DNA from: Takakia lepidozioides
Taxonomy: Eukaryota; Streptophyta; Takakiopsida; Takakiales; Takakiaceae
Direction of reading: 5' to 3'
DNA length: 64,000 nt
NCBI GenBank assembly: GCA_030704615.1
Contig: CM060731.1
Location: forward strand, 35,340,001-35,404,000
In this document: in pieces, positions 31,250-44,106 of the stretch
How positions within the stretch are numbered: the first letter of the stretch is position 1
Layout of the letters: each line of letters opens with the position of its first letter
The notes under the pieces: generated by a model
What the model was told of the DNA's origin: nothing
The model's input: the letters and a program-made list of their open reading frames with translations, nothing else
The model's database searches: none
Made by a program: the position numbers and the translations under genes

Positions 31250-34095
31250 TATCAAAAGTTTTTTTTGAAGAACCAGTAGTATCAGAATCATCTTCCCCCC
31301 GGAGGTGTTTTGGTGGCCGAACTTTAAGTGGTTCCTCCGGAATCCTGCGTGACATACAATGTTGGCCCACCATGTTTGGAAGCTTAAACTGTACTACTTG
31401 CTGTAAACGCTGGCAAGCAAAATGAGTGAACTCCCTGAACTCCTTGGCCGTATAGGTGAGATGTGCGCCAATGACTTTGGAGCAGTGTAAGTATTTCCAA
31501 GCTTCATGTCCCTTATAGAAAATATCATCAGGGCCCAATTTTTCTTTGACCAAATTGTTCCAAGCCAAATTAAACTATGAACGAAGCTGGGAATCCTTCT
31601 GCATCATGACTTTCACATCATAGAGATACATATGAGGCGGAACTGAAGGTAAGACCCAATGATCCCCAATGGAATAACTCAAAAATTGTGATTGCATCTT
31701 CTGCTGCTCAATGTGATAACGTGCCATGAAACGAGCAACATAATACAATCCACAGCCCATGACAATACTAGATACCTCCTTGGTCTTGGTGTAGATGTAC
31801 CCATGAACAACCTGGAAGGCAATTAATTCCTTCAGCATGATGCCTACCTCAGACCAGTACCTTGCAAAGTGATGATCCTCAATGGGTCGATTGTTCGGAA
31901 GAACCTTAGTCCGAGTTGCCACTGGAAACCAAATACGCATGATCTGGTAATACTGTGTCAGAGATTGTGGAGGACTGAATTCCTTCCAGGCCAAATCCAT
32001 CACAATGGGAATTTGGTTGAAGGGCATAATCATAGCCCGATTTTACTCCCGTGCAGCAGGAATTCTAGGTGGGTTGAAAGCAGCATCCCCTCAAACCTCA
32101 GACTGTGGTTGCGCCATGGTATTAACAGTGTCAGCCACCTCCACAGCAACCTGCTGCTGTGGAGGTTGTGATATTGCCGCATTTGTCCCTCTTACTGCTG
32201 GCAACTCTTGCACCTTCTGTGATGAAGATTGGAAAATCAAAGTCCTGGCCTGCAGATAAATAGCCATGAGCTGCGCTTCAGGAACTAAAGCTCTGTTGGT
32301 CAATGTTCAAGCTCAGGTCATCCACTTGAGTCTGCAACCCTTCTACATCATTCTGTAACTCAACTATTATACTATAGACATTGTCTATAATAGTTGTGGC
32401 AATGTTTTGGACCTGCAACCTGAGATCATTCGTTTCCCCCTGGGTGAGCTTGCGTGGTGCCTTCCCTTCCACCGGCCCTTGTGTTAACCATACTTGCATA
32501 AGATGATTATCCACCAAGTCTTGCGTAGCACCCCTGAGAGCCTGCTCCTCCTTAAGTCTGTACACATCTAACTGCTGCTGAAAAGCCTCCATGCGCTTCG
32601 CATGAGGTTCAACTAGGGCCGCATAGGCAACAACCAGATTATTGGCTTCCTTCCAAGCCTTGTTAGCCATAGAAAGTTCATTCTTCTGGTGTTTGCTGCA
32701 ACTCCAGGATGTACATTTCTTTCTCTGCCTCCATCCGTCTGTATTGTTGGAAGGTATCCTCATTGCCACTGATAATAGCCGTCACTCAGCAATGAGTTTC
32801 CCTTGCTCCACTGTCTCGGCCTCCACTATCATACAACTCTCTCCTTGTTTGTTAACTTCTGCAGCAGTCTGCTGCAGAGCAGTTGTTAGCGTGGCGCATT
32901 GGATAGTCATTTTCTGATGAACTGCTTCCAACTCTGTATGAAGCACCTTCCTGCAACTTGCCCTCATGCTGCACCTGCAATTGGTATAACTGCTGCTTAT
33001 GTGCTTCATGCAATTTCCCTTGCTCCAAACCCGCTTCAATCATATTCCCCTTTGCTAGCTGCAGGACAGCCTTGGTGTCCTCCAATTCTTTCGGCAACTT
33101 GAGGTTGGCCTCCACATCTACCTTGTTTGCACACTCAAACTCCTGCTTGAGTTCTTCCCTCGAAGCTGCCGATTGTTTAGATGGAACATGGGATTTCACA
33201 TAAATACCCAGCAAATTGAGTGTTCTGCTTATGGAACTCATAAGCATGGCCTGCTGTGGGTCTTCATGGTGAACTTACTGCTGTTCTCCCTGATCCTCCA
33301 CAGTGTGATGTTTCACCAACCATTCAGGCCATGTTCCCACAAGATCTTCTTCCTGAACGATCTCATTCTCCATAAGTGCTGCAATGCCCTTACAATCTAC
33401 CCCTGGAACCTCTACCACAGGTTTGGGTATCACATGCACAGTAGGGATTTCTTTGGACAAACTTTGCACCTCTGGTACCACTGGTTCCCTGACCAAACCA
33501 GAGTTTTCATAGAGAAGGTCACCCTTCTCAATTTTTGCCACGACTTGCTCAGTAGTGGGAATGTCCAACCCTTCGCCTTCCAGAGCAATAGGCTTTGGTG
33601 CAACAACATGTACTAACTGAGGGACCTCTGAGACAACCGAGTCAACTGGCTGTGATGGCTGTGGTACCGAAGTGACTTCTTCTTCTCTTTCTAAAGGTCG
33701 TGCTTCCAGTAATAACAATCCTCTGTGCGGCTGTTCCCCATCTGGTACAAGAGCTATGGAAACATCATTATGTCGCGGTTCCCTTGAAGCCAATGGATCT
33801 GTCACTCTAGTCGTGTCCATCTTTTGTCTCTTGGACTGGTGCCGCCCCTCCAATCCTCCAATCCACCTTCACCATGTGAAGAGCCCTCCTCCTCAATTGC
33901 AGTGGTTGTTGCCTCAAACACTCCCATCTCCTTACATTCTCGCGCATCAAGTATGCAAAAATCAAGAATAACTTGCGCAAGCACTGGGCCAGACACAACG
34001 ATTGGAGACTTAGCAACAGTGATTTGTAACCGCTTTATCTCTTCCACCAAACCATTGTACATTAAGTCCGCCCAAGCCACATCTTCCCCCCTCAA
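31250..34095 (-). pseudogene. Long decayed coding region of unknown function, with coiled coil
   Basis: A series of minus-strand frames runs continuously in order 34,095-33,802, 33,853-33,275, 33,247-32,782, 32,769-32,278, 32,303-32,091, 32,033-31,575 and 31,568-31,250. They appear to be one gene of roughly 900 residues broken by several indels and stops. Features: an acidic Ser/Pro-rich first third, a Leu/Gln/Glu-rich coiled-coil middle (A-V-L-Q-L-A, L-Y-Q-L-Q-V-Q, L-Q-N-D-V-E-G-L-Q-T-Q-V), and a globular last third rich in Tyr and Trp (L-A-W-K-E-F, Y-V-A-R-F-M-A-R-Y-H). I do not recognise the family; it may be the structural ORF of an unknown transposon, since its end abuts the gypsy remnant. 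Confidence 0.5.
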
Positions 34096-34099
34096 GGCT

Positions 34100-35146
34100 T
34101 TAAGTATCTCCTACGTGAATGATCTGCTCAAGTATTGTTGGTTCTGTTTCATGGACTACAGATAACATCTTCAGAGAAGAAGACATCATTCAGAAAGATT
34201 ACTGTAGATACACTTACAGGGCTCTCGAGAACCTTTAATACTGCGTACTCCGAGATACTGCCCAGGAGTAGGCGTCCGCGCACACTTCCGCTTAGCCTGT
34301 ACATTTTGACAGTTAGTCAGCAACCATAAGCAATGCTCTTCCCTACATCTACACAAGGATACCCTGGTAAAAAACCAGGAATTAGCAACCAACTTGTATC
34401 ATCTACTATTTGGATACCAGAGCTAACTCAAGCCAATTTTCAGAGTCTGCCAGGCCACAAGTATTTTGGAAGTACTACGTTCAATATTTGGCCAACTTCC
34501 CTTTTAATTTCCGAATGGTAAATCACAAAAAATCAAAAGTGATCACGGAAATAATTGCAGAGAAGCCATCGTCAACACGCACAAGGAATCTGATACTCAG
34601 AGTGCCTGCACATCTTCCAATGACATGAAAAACTCTGGTCTACAACTCCTAGTAGAAATCTATCTTAACGCTATTTGGTTCATTTGACTCACCGCCAAGT
34701 GTAGCCAAAACAAAACTTCAAGAATATTCACACCTAATCTCGATTCTCAATGGCACCTGATGCCCAGTGCACTACAACACACAACCACACCTTGGTGTTG
34801 AACCAATTGACCTGCCGACTCCCCTGGAAACAAAATTATTCTGGAATATCCTGCAAACTTGTCACACCATCGTATCATGCAGTGTAACACAAAGCTGATG
34901 AACTCATTGATTGGTTCATGAAAACATACTTGTCATTAATTTGTGTCCCTTTTTCACAGGTTCTTGAAGTTGGTCCATGGTTGAATACAGAAGCAGTCTA
35001 ACTTAGTAGTATACTTCTATAGCGTGGAAAGGTGTGACAGCAACAAGAGAATATAGAAATGTCACCAAACACAAAAAAATAGAGCCAGTATCCCAATGAA
35101 TCTCACCTTCTCAATACTCCATGAGCCATCACAAAATTTGTCCCCG
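34100..35146. other. Non-coding stretch
   Basis: No gene supported; it separates the decayed coiled-coil gene from the 3' end of the Crinkler-like gene. Confidence 0.45.
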
Positions 35147-38100
35147 TCACTCCTTGATAGAACGTAAGAAATCACATAACACGCGGTCAAACAAATCCTC
35201 CGCTTCTACCTGTCCAATATAGCCAATTAAACGATTATCTTGGCATTCAGATTGGAGTTTAGCTGGCTTCTTTGCAGGATAGGCAACTACCAAGCTGATG
35301 CAACCATCTTTGCATGCGGCAAGCACCCTCGTTTTGGACTCGGAACTATTCTTGTACATCTGTTCCGGATCTGTAGTTGCCACTGCTCTAGCCCACCACA
35401 CCTCAGATCGCAGCTTCAGTTGACAGAAGACGGGAATCTTCAAATTCCCAAGTCTCACAACAAAAAGAACATCAGCTCCAGATCTGTCGTCAAAAATGAG
35501 GCATGGCGGACGAGATTTCTCTTCAGCATCAAGAAATTTACTTACGGTGTGGATCCTATATGACTCCCTCCACACTCCTTCACCTTCACCGGTAATCGTT
35601 GGCTTGTCCCTTGCGAATTTTGGAGGCAGGGTTGCATCCTTGAAACAGCACATATCGGCCAACAATTTTGTGCCGTCAAACAGCTTGGCCACATGAACTG
35701 TGAAAAGTTTCTCCCATGCCCTACCCATTGCACTGGGATCATCCTTGCAATTAACCATGTAGTCTTTGAGTGATTTCTCAAATGAATGGTTGTTCGTCAA
35801 GTAGTTCATGATGCTATGATGGACTGTCGGTTCGACTAAAGAGAAAGTGAATTGGGAACCTGTTGAATGGTGTAGCTGTCCAAGGCCACACTCGAGCAAA
35901 GTCATATCTCCGTCCGTTGAAACGGTATGTTCTCCCCTCCCTGCATAGGCAAAGGAGGTTCCTATTCTTTGCACCAAGGAAGCACCATTGAATGATTCTC
36001 CTTTCAGGACAAATGTGCCTTTTGCTCCACACAGAGCGCTCACAGCATAATAAATGGAAGTGCTGTCATTGGTGTCGCTTGTGATCTCCTTGAAATAGTT
36101 GTCTACTACGGTTATATCCCATCTTCCTCCAGCCTTCTTCAGAAGGCGCTCGACACAACTTACCAAACACCTTCGACGGCCTCTGAACTTTTCCAGCAGA
36201 TACTGGGCATTGTCCTCCATATGATCATCCTCTAGCTTCAGGTACTCACTGCAGAATTTCAGAACCTGACGCACATCTGTCCATGAAGAAAATGGAGCAG
36301 AAGAAAATTGAACCGGGCCACCACCCCCTTCTTTTGCAATCAGCGAACCTATGTCCGCTTCCAGCTTCAAAAAGCTGACACCTGTACCAGCAACAAATAC
36401 TTTCTGCTTTGGCAACGATGTAGATGGCCGCACTAGGGCTTTGATCAACGGAGAAAAAATGGACCATAGCTCTTTCGTCTCGGGGGATTCGTAGTCATTT
36501 ACATTTGTCCTTCCCAACACCTGCGCTTCATCCAGAACTACAGTGAAAGTGCCAACCTTCCCCTCTAAATCCGTCCACAGTTTTTTTATCCTAGCATTTA
36601 GCCCCTCTGAATCTTCCAGGGAAGTAACCACATCAAAAGTTCCCGAGTAAGCACATCGTATAGATCGTTACGATCTGCACCAAGGAAAGCACGGAATTGC
36701 ACCTGGAGCATGAGCCATTGCAGAGGACTCAAATCAGGAATTTCTTGGTGACAAAATTCCAAGATTAACAACCTTGAAAGAATGGCACACCTCATACGTT
36801 TCATCACATTCCTGTGATTCATTGCCTTATCGACCTCTATCTCGTGAGAACTCACAGAGGCGACATCATCTGACCCACCGTTTCCTTTGGTTTTAGCTGT
36901 CCAAAAAAAACCCCACTTCTCTGCAAGCAGCTCGTAAAGAAACCGAGTTTTCCCACTCCCACTCACTCCAACAACTGGCACAACACCAGTCGAGCAATCA
37001 TTCGCTCGTTCCCACAAATCACCAACATCTTCAGTCCAACGAGCAGTTAATTTATCCAGTAAAATGCTTGGATAACCACGGTGGTCGAATGGCACACCGT
37101 TCTGTATAGACAAATTGCACCCCATCTTTTCGAACGTGTCCAAAAACTCAGAAAATTTCAATTTCCATTCTTGCATAACCACCTTCACTGATTCTGTAAG
37201 CAAAACCCACACACTTTCCGTCACTCCTGACAGATCCATGTATCTGAAGAAAAATAAGAGCATCCTATCTTGCAAATAATTGAACAATACAAAAGATACA
37301 CCAACAAAGCCTATGACCAAAGAAAATGCAAAGAGAAGGGGAACATGGAAGGGAAGGCCAAGTAACAGAGTAGCTCTACCTGAAAACCCGTTTCCAGAGG
37401 TTTTCAATCTCTTCGCAGATCTCTCTCCCCCTGCAAATATGTCAGAATTTGTCAAATTTCAAAAGATCTGCATTCATCCAAACTCTTACCATGGAATTAC
37501 TGATGAAACTGCTGTTGTAGAGCTTTCTATCCTCTGAAGATGGTACTCAAGAAATCGTAAAGGTTTGAAGAACACTACTGATTCGCAGGTCACATGCATC
37601 AAAGTACTGAAGAGAGAACAGAAACTCATTCTTCACACATTGGTAGCAAACCCTACAAACTTACACTCACCAGACTCCCTCCTTGACGCACTATCTGACA
37701 CCCTAAACCACAACCATGGTTTCCATAACCAACAATCCCACACAGAAAGTAGGCTGCGAAGACAGACACAACACCGTTCAACCAAGAAGCAAGAGACGTC
37801 ACAAAAATCAGATGAAGATTTGAAACCCTAACCCTGTACATACTCTTGGGATGCCATTGAGCCGTCCAAAACTGTTCCGGTTATGGTTATGGATGCAAAA
37901 TATCCAAGAGAGCTCCAGAGACACAAAGGAAGACTCCTCTCCCTCACAATAAAAATAGAAGTGGATGCAAGGACGGCAATCACTCACAAGTGAACTACCA
38001 AAATGACGGCTTAGAGTTAGGGTTTCAGGCCACACAACACTTTAAACCTGCCATCATCTGCCGCAATCTGACCGACCACTGCGCTTCAAGAGATTCAGAA

Positions 38101-38514
38101 GGGCTTGCCCTCTGACCTCGCACGAAAAGTGCCCACAAAGGTTCACGGCCAGACATTTCCAAGAAGCAGTGCAATGCATATAGTCCTTGTGAAAACCCTT
38201 ACTCCAAAACGAGTGTGTCGGCAACCAGAATTCCACATACAAATAATAAACAACCGTGAATAAGAATGGAGCAAAAAGACATCTATCCAATAAAGCAGCT
38301 GGGAGTGAAACATACCAGGAGCAGGAGCAGGAGCTAGGAATGCGTGCTTCAGGCCTGCGACAATCGCACCATCTGTCCCACGTCGGGGGAAGTAGCGCTC
38401 TGGGTCCCGACCCCCATCCTCATAGCTCACAAGACCCGCATATATAACGCCCCTTTCCTCCTCAGTAAATCCAGGCAGAGTCCAGAATTTGTCCACCCAG
38501 CCACCCTGCGCCAT
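35147..38514 (-). CDS. Crinkler (CRN/RHS)-like ATPase with PD-(D/E)xK nuclease-like domain
   Basis: A spliced minus-strand gene. The first exon probably starts at ATG 38,514 (M-A-Q-G-G-W-V-D-K-F-W) and ends at donor gtatgt at 38,315. A small exon lies at 37,430-37,380. The main part runs from the acceptor at 37,244. It encodes an ATPase with Walker A G-V-S-G-S-G-K-T-R (about 36,960-36,985) and Walker B T-V-V-L-D-E-A-Q. The C-terminal domain has D-V-L-F-V-V followed by V-F-C-Q-L-K, like the D-(x)n-(E/Q)xK core of restriction-like nucleases. ATPase plus such a nuclease is the layout of Crinkler/RHS-type proteins, known from oomycetes, fungi and scattered other eukaryotes. A one-base frame change near 36,640 splits the coding sequence, and exon phases are not fully resolved, so it may be a recent pseudogene. 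Neighbouring primase reads divergently. Confidence 0.6.
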
Positions 38515-38569
38515 GTTGTCCAGGCTGACTGATGCAGGCCCCGGGAGAGCAACCGATGAAGTCAACCCG

Positions 38570-39589
38570 AAACCCTAAATCGCCCACAGCCGTAGAATCA
38601 ACCAGAAAGCAAGTAGCACTGAGGTTGTAAGGCTCTCAGTTGCCACGCGCTTCCACCGTTGCCACGTTCGCTCGTCTCTGCTCTGAGTCCATTCAATCAA
38701 AGGCCAGTCACACTGCTATTGCAATCTACACCACATAATTCTGTTTTTGTTACTAAGCTAGAAATCAGTCTATATGGCCATGGCGTCTCTCTGTCTTCTT
38801 CGAGTCCACTGACACGCTCCACTTATTCTCTTGGTGCACCGGTTGTTGCTAATCCAGAACTCTATAAAACATCGCTTCCATATCCACATCTCTTGCCCGT
38901 AGTGTTCACAAAAGGCAGTAGCGCGGATGCAATATGAGTCTCCACGATAGGTTTAGCCAGCCCCAAGCGCCATGTTTAATTTAAGCTAACCGCTCTGCTT
39001 TAGCCTAAGCTTTTCGCAAGACAGTGCAGCATGCAAATTGGCAAAAGAGTGGCAAAACCGCAAATGGCATCGCAGTTGGGCCATGTCACAGGAGCTGGCC
39101 GAGCACCGTGAATGAGCTGAACCCTCACGAGGCACCCCAATCTAGATACATTCATCTACTACGGGAAAAACTTTATTATACATCCAAGTTCTTGGGTTCA
39201 TACATCCATTGAGACTCCCATGGACTCCGAGGAGATAGATGATTCACGGGGATGAAAACTGAATGGATGTGTCCCTACGGATGATAGAGTGAGCTCATCC
39301 CTAAGGAAGCCTATGCAGCCAGCAATCATTTCCCACTTTTTTCATCCTCGCTTGGCGCTCTTCCTTTCTTCTTGGTCCGCTTGTGAGAAAAGGGTCCATT
39401 GCGTGTTACACTGGAGCTCCGAGGAGGATATTGAGAATGTCTCTATAAATCTAGTCTGCTGTTTGCTGTGAATGTAGCCGCAGAATACACAACATTGTTC
39501 ATCAGTCTGTGAAGGACTGCACGATAGCTGAAATGTACTTTCATTTTCCTTATCTCTAGAGTCATTTGTGTTCACTTGAATCGAGGACC
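38570..39589. promoter_or_regulatory. Divergent intergenic region, CRN-like gene and primase
   Basis: About 1 kb between the presumed starts of the CRN-like gene (minus) and the primase gene (plus). It probably holds both promoters. No clear TATA element or other motif was recognised. Confidence 0.35.
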
Positions 39590-41874
39590 ATGGGAGAACA
39601 ACCCCCGGAGCCCATGGATGAGGACCGCGCGGAGTTTGACGAGAACGATGATGCGAATAAAGACACTGCAGAAACTCGCCAGCTGTGTGAAGGATTTAGC
39701 CCTGACTATTTGCGGCTTTATTATGGTAAGTCTTGGATGGTCTGACAGTGTGAATTGCAGGACCTAGTTTATGTCTTCTCCCATATTGGTTTGTCTGGTC
39801 ATAATCTCATCGGTCGACTCCACATGAATTCAGCGCGTGTACACGCATAATACGTCTGATCTGCCCGGTCTGCCATTTTGAGCTGCTAGGTCTCTTTGCC
39901 ATCTCACTCAGACGTTATTGTTGATGTTGATGCGAATCGCCTGTTTTCGTACCTTTGCATTCCAGGCCTGAGCTCACATGTTTGATGTGCTACCAGGAAG
40001 GCTGTTTCCTTACGCAGAGATGCACAAGTGGTTGTCATATGGACAAGGTAAATTCCCAAACAATGTGGTCTTTGTCAATGACTCGGGAGTTCGTCATCTC
40101 TCTTTGTTTGTTTACCACCTTATAGTAGCTGCGTTTGGACTCCTTGTTCAGCATTCTGTCTTGTACCCTGAACTGTAGCTGTTACAAGTCGCACTTTCAC
40201 TTCTTTGCTGCTCTAACTATGAGCTGTGACTTTTAGCAACCGTTTACACTTGAAGCAATGATTTGAGATGGCTTGTCCTCAAGAGAGAAGGGGTTGCAAT
40301 TTTGCATGTGTGGGGTCTACAGATGGAAAGCATCCAGGGTGCGACCCCTCCTTTTTCGGGAGGAGGGAGTTCTCGTTCACCTTGGAGCATGACGTCTATG
40401 TGCGTTACTTGTCCTTCCACAATGCTGCTGGGATGGAGGTGGCCATAAGGGACAAGTGCGCTCACAAGATTGACATAGGGGCTGTTTACAATGTTGATGT
40501 AAGATTCTTACGTCAAGTCTGTAGTATTTGGGGAGCCATCACTGAGCAGTGGCTACTTCAGTTGTGGGAAACCATGAACATAGCAGTCCACTTAAGGTTA
40601 CCTGATTCTTTCATTGAATTTCTGCACCTGTTAGCAAATACATAGTTGTTTTTCCTGGAGTGAATAACTTTTACAAGAGGAACAACCAGTGGACAAATGA
40701 AGTCATTTGTTTGGTATAAACTTGGGTTTTTAAGTCTACGTTACAGACATGGAGCAGTGAGGATGATGACTTGTCTCTTCACTACATCTCACTTTATGGC
40801 TACATATCGATTGACTGTAGTGGTGCTGCAGCCTATTAAGAGGACAACATAATTCAATCCTGGGAGTAGACCGAGTCTTCTCTCCTATGGAGAGACAGCT
40901 TGTTTTTGACATTGTGAGCTTCTGGCCCTGATCTGAAAGTTCTATGTGCATGTGACACAAATATATCAACCAAAAAAGCATATGAAAAAACTAAAACTGT
41001 TGCCCATGAGAGAGAATGTACTCATAAGACGTTGTTTGCCTTGGCCCATGAGAAAGAGAGAGCCCATGGGACAAAATATGATAGAAAAAATTAAAGCACA
41101 AATTCAGGACATCGGCTTTGTGATGCAACCCCAATCAGGGGGATGCCCCCGCCTTTTCAAGGAATTAAAGCAGAAGAATGAAGCTGCGTGTCTGAGAGGG
41201 CATGTTGTCTTAAAGCTGTGCTGAAGGGGTCGTAGTTCTGGCAGGATATGACAGACTATGATGACATTCGCCATTGTTGCAGTGGGGCAGATGTATGTTT
41301 GCAATGTTGGCCTCTCGGGACAATTGCCATCAAAGTTATGAATACTGCTCTCAGAGGTCTAATCTTTTTTTCCCTCTTAGTTTACTTCGTCAAGATCCCA
41401 CAAGGTCTTATAATAGATTGTGCTCTGGCGCATTGACTTGGCACCCTTTCATTGAATGTACATGTATGCAGGTACATGCTATTCGCATGCTATTGTAGCT
41501 GATGATGTTATGCAATCAATACTTTTCGACGAGGAACGGTCCTTTTCCCCATGCATACACATAGTTTTTTGGAGGTTCTGATGCGGGATGATTCTGGTTG
41601 AGCTTGTAATTGTGGCTGAGGCATGCATGTGATTAAAAGTTTCACAGTGAAACTTGTTCCTGGCCCTCTAGAGATTCCAAATAGCACACTTCTCCTTAAG
41701 CCCTTGTGTCTTGAAGCTGCAACTAAGCTTCTCATGGCTGCACATATCAGGAATGGCTTCAATATGCTTTTGTTCATTTGTTCTTGTAGAGGACTTTGGA
41801 TTTGAGCACATACTATGGGTTTATAAAGGTCGACGTGGTGTCCATTTTTGGGTTTGTCATCCAAGAGAACGCAG
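39590..41874 (+). pseudogene. PRI1: DNA primase small subunit (PRIM1/PriS), 5' part only
   Basis: Six exons match eukaryotic primase small subunit, the RNA-primer synthase of the polymerase alpha complex. Exons: 39,590-39,725 (M-G-E-Q-P-P, ends Y-L-R-L-Y-Y), 39,996-40,047 (R-L-F-P-Y-A-E-M-H-K-W-L-S-Y), 40,323-40,498 (R-E-F-S-F-T-L-E-H-D, K-I-D-I-G-A-V-Y), about 40,821-40,913 (Q-L-V-F-D-I), 41,245-41,356 (D-M-T-D-Y-D-D, C-C-S-G-A-D-V-C-L-Q-C), 41,790-41,874 ([14 protein letters not shown]). Phases agree and splice sites are GT-AG. The catalytic aspartates (D-x-D across the exon 4-5 junction) and zinc-ligand cysteines are present. The second half (about 250 residues) was not found downstream, so the gene is truncated, or continues after a very long intron. 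Confidence 0.75.
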
Positions 41875-41879
41875 GTGTC

Positions 41880-43430
41880 TACTCAACTTCTTTTAGTCAC
41901 CGTTGTCTTGGCTGTCATTTGTGGTCAGGGCTGCACATGATGCATAGTTATATGGAAGAATTTCTCATAGACTCGTTGGTGAGCAGGGTCCTCGTAGTAC
42001 ACACCTACTCTCCCCTTAATGGGTTATCTCTGTGATTGGAAATGCTGGGCTGTCGGTGGGGGCTTGCTTTGGGTGGATCCCACCCCATTCTCTGAACAGG
42101 TCTAGAAACTATGGTCATATCAACAATTATAGTATAGATTTCAAATTTGTGAAGAAAACTTCACGGGAGAGAACCATGATTGTTAAGTGTAGAAATTTTC
42201 AGAATATGTACGACCATTCACTTCAACCTTGCTCATTACAGACAAATTTCTTTGCTTGGACTGAAGCAGCAACAGAGAAGGGCAAGAAGTTTTCTTGACC
42301 CCTTCTGGAAAGATGTTCAAAGGTAGTCCATCATTTGTTCATTTTAGCAATTCAAAATTGGGGCCTGTACATTACACCAGGAGGCAGGATATAAGATGAA
42401 AGCACACCGGAGTGTTCTTTTGTTAATACTAACAGCCTTTAAGAATATACCTCCAAGTCCAGTCTGGGGTAAGTATAGAAAAACACAATCTTCTCCACAC
42501 ATCGTCTCAAGGCTGGCCCCTGCTATACACCCAGCATTGTCCAAGAGCATAATTCAGATTGTGTTTCATGAGACACCCCCATCATGCAAGAAGATTTTGG
42601 ATGCCTGAACTAGTCTCTGTGCAGATTGCTTTAAGGGAAGATAGCTTGACTCAGACACATCCAACTCAGATGTGAAATGGGAAGTCTACCACTTGCTTAG
42701 ACTCCAAGTTCTGTTTTAGTTGCCTCCATCGGGTCACATTGATTTCTTCTTTGGCAGCTGATTTGCGCCTGCTTTCCTGCCACCTGTGGCGCATCTGGGC
42801 CCTAACAGCTTCACAATTGCAAGTGTAATTTATTTCAAAAGTTAATCCAACACCTTTCAACACAGGGCAACACATAGATTTGGCAATGATGAGAAGTCCA
42901 AGGCACATCTACCGCCCCACTGAAATGCTTGCATTACTCAAGAACTCTTCCCTAAAATTTCCTAGAATAGATAACTCGCAACCTCTCGACAGAACTGCAT
43001 GACTCCTTCATAAATGCATATAAAATATCACAATTCCCTGTTCATTCTTACATGTACCTTCTATTATTATATTGATCATTTATGTGTACAGAGTCTCATA
43101 AGTAGAATATTTTTCATTGTCATGCATAAGTTGTTTTAAATTTAAAAAAACACATGGATTTAGGATATTAAATTGAAAAAATGAATAGCAAATATCATTC
43201 TAATATGCATATTCGATTTTATAATTTAATATTCATTCTAAGTTCTAACATGCACCTCCTATTATTATATTGACATTTATGTGTATCGCATGAACTCAAA
43301 AATATCCTGAGTGACCTATACATAGGCTGCATGATTTAGAGATGATGTATAGATATATAGTCAATGCATTTTTTTACTTAAATACTTATAAATGTTTGAA
43401 ATATTGTGTTCATAAAACTTAGAATGTTTT
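41880..43430. other. Non-coding, partly A+T-rich stretch
   Basis: No continuing primase exon or other gene is supported. Around 43,045-43,105 and 43,233-43,290 the same segment (ctattattatattga followed by atttatgtgta) occurs twice, about 190 bases apart, in a strongly A+T-rich part. Confidence 0.45.
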
Positions 43431-43531
43431 GTATTGCTAGACATGCAAGGCAATGTTGCAGTTCTACATGGAAAAAACGAAACAAGAATACAGAAACATA
43501 CACTTCAAGTACCAGATTTGTTTCTTGGAGG

Positions 43532-44031
43532 TCATATCTGTGTCTTCGAGTTCCTCTCAGGAGATAGGAACATGTTGGTGGCTCTCACAAGTGGATCGGA
43601 ATTCCAGATCTCCAACCACCTGATTTTGGTTGCATTGTCCACCATTGAAATGGAAAGGCGATGCAGTTTCTCTTGGGTCATTTCTGGCTTTGAGCCATAC
43701 TTGTCATAATGTGCTTTCACCTGTTCCGGAAATTCCGTGCCAAGACTTGGAACACTCATTTCATTGCTTGCTCGCTGTTGTACTGGTTTTTGAATTCGTA
43801 GGACCTGGAGATTCTTTTTTCTCTCTCAAACTCCCTGAAGAAACAGTTGTTCCAGACAGCGAGCTTCCATCTCCTGATATAAGCCTCCAGTGTGATCCGG
43901 GGGCAAGCCATCTGGATTTTGTAGTCTGCCATTAACTCCCCAAGTGCAGCCACCGCAAGGTTGATGAAGGGCCAGGCTGTGTAGGTTTTCCAATGTTCTT
44001 GGGCTATTTTTTTGGTGGTTTCCAGTTGCAA
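43532..44031 (-). CDS. Unrecognised ORF pair divergent to copy C
   Basis: Two frames (44,031-43,756 and 43,759-43,532) join with a one-base change near 43,757 and give about 165 residues. The sequence is rich in Trp, Lys and Glu (E-H-W-K-T-Y-T-A-W-P-F; R-W-L-E-I-W-N), looks helical and protein-like rather than random, but I do not recognise a family. It reads away from copy C across the dyad-repeat region, so the two may share a promoter region. It could be an exon of a longer gene; flanking splice sites were not resolved. Confidence 0.35.
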
Positions 44032-44106
44032 TGCTGCCAGGATGAACTTAAAGTCGGTTTGGAGTCTATTTGAAATGCTGTTTAGAGCTTACACTGTACC
44101 AACAAA

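Noticed and set aside
36598-36645. A 47-base GT-AG intron in the CRN-like gene
   Set aside because: Shorter than normal plant introns; a one-base frameshift explains the frame change more simply.
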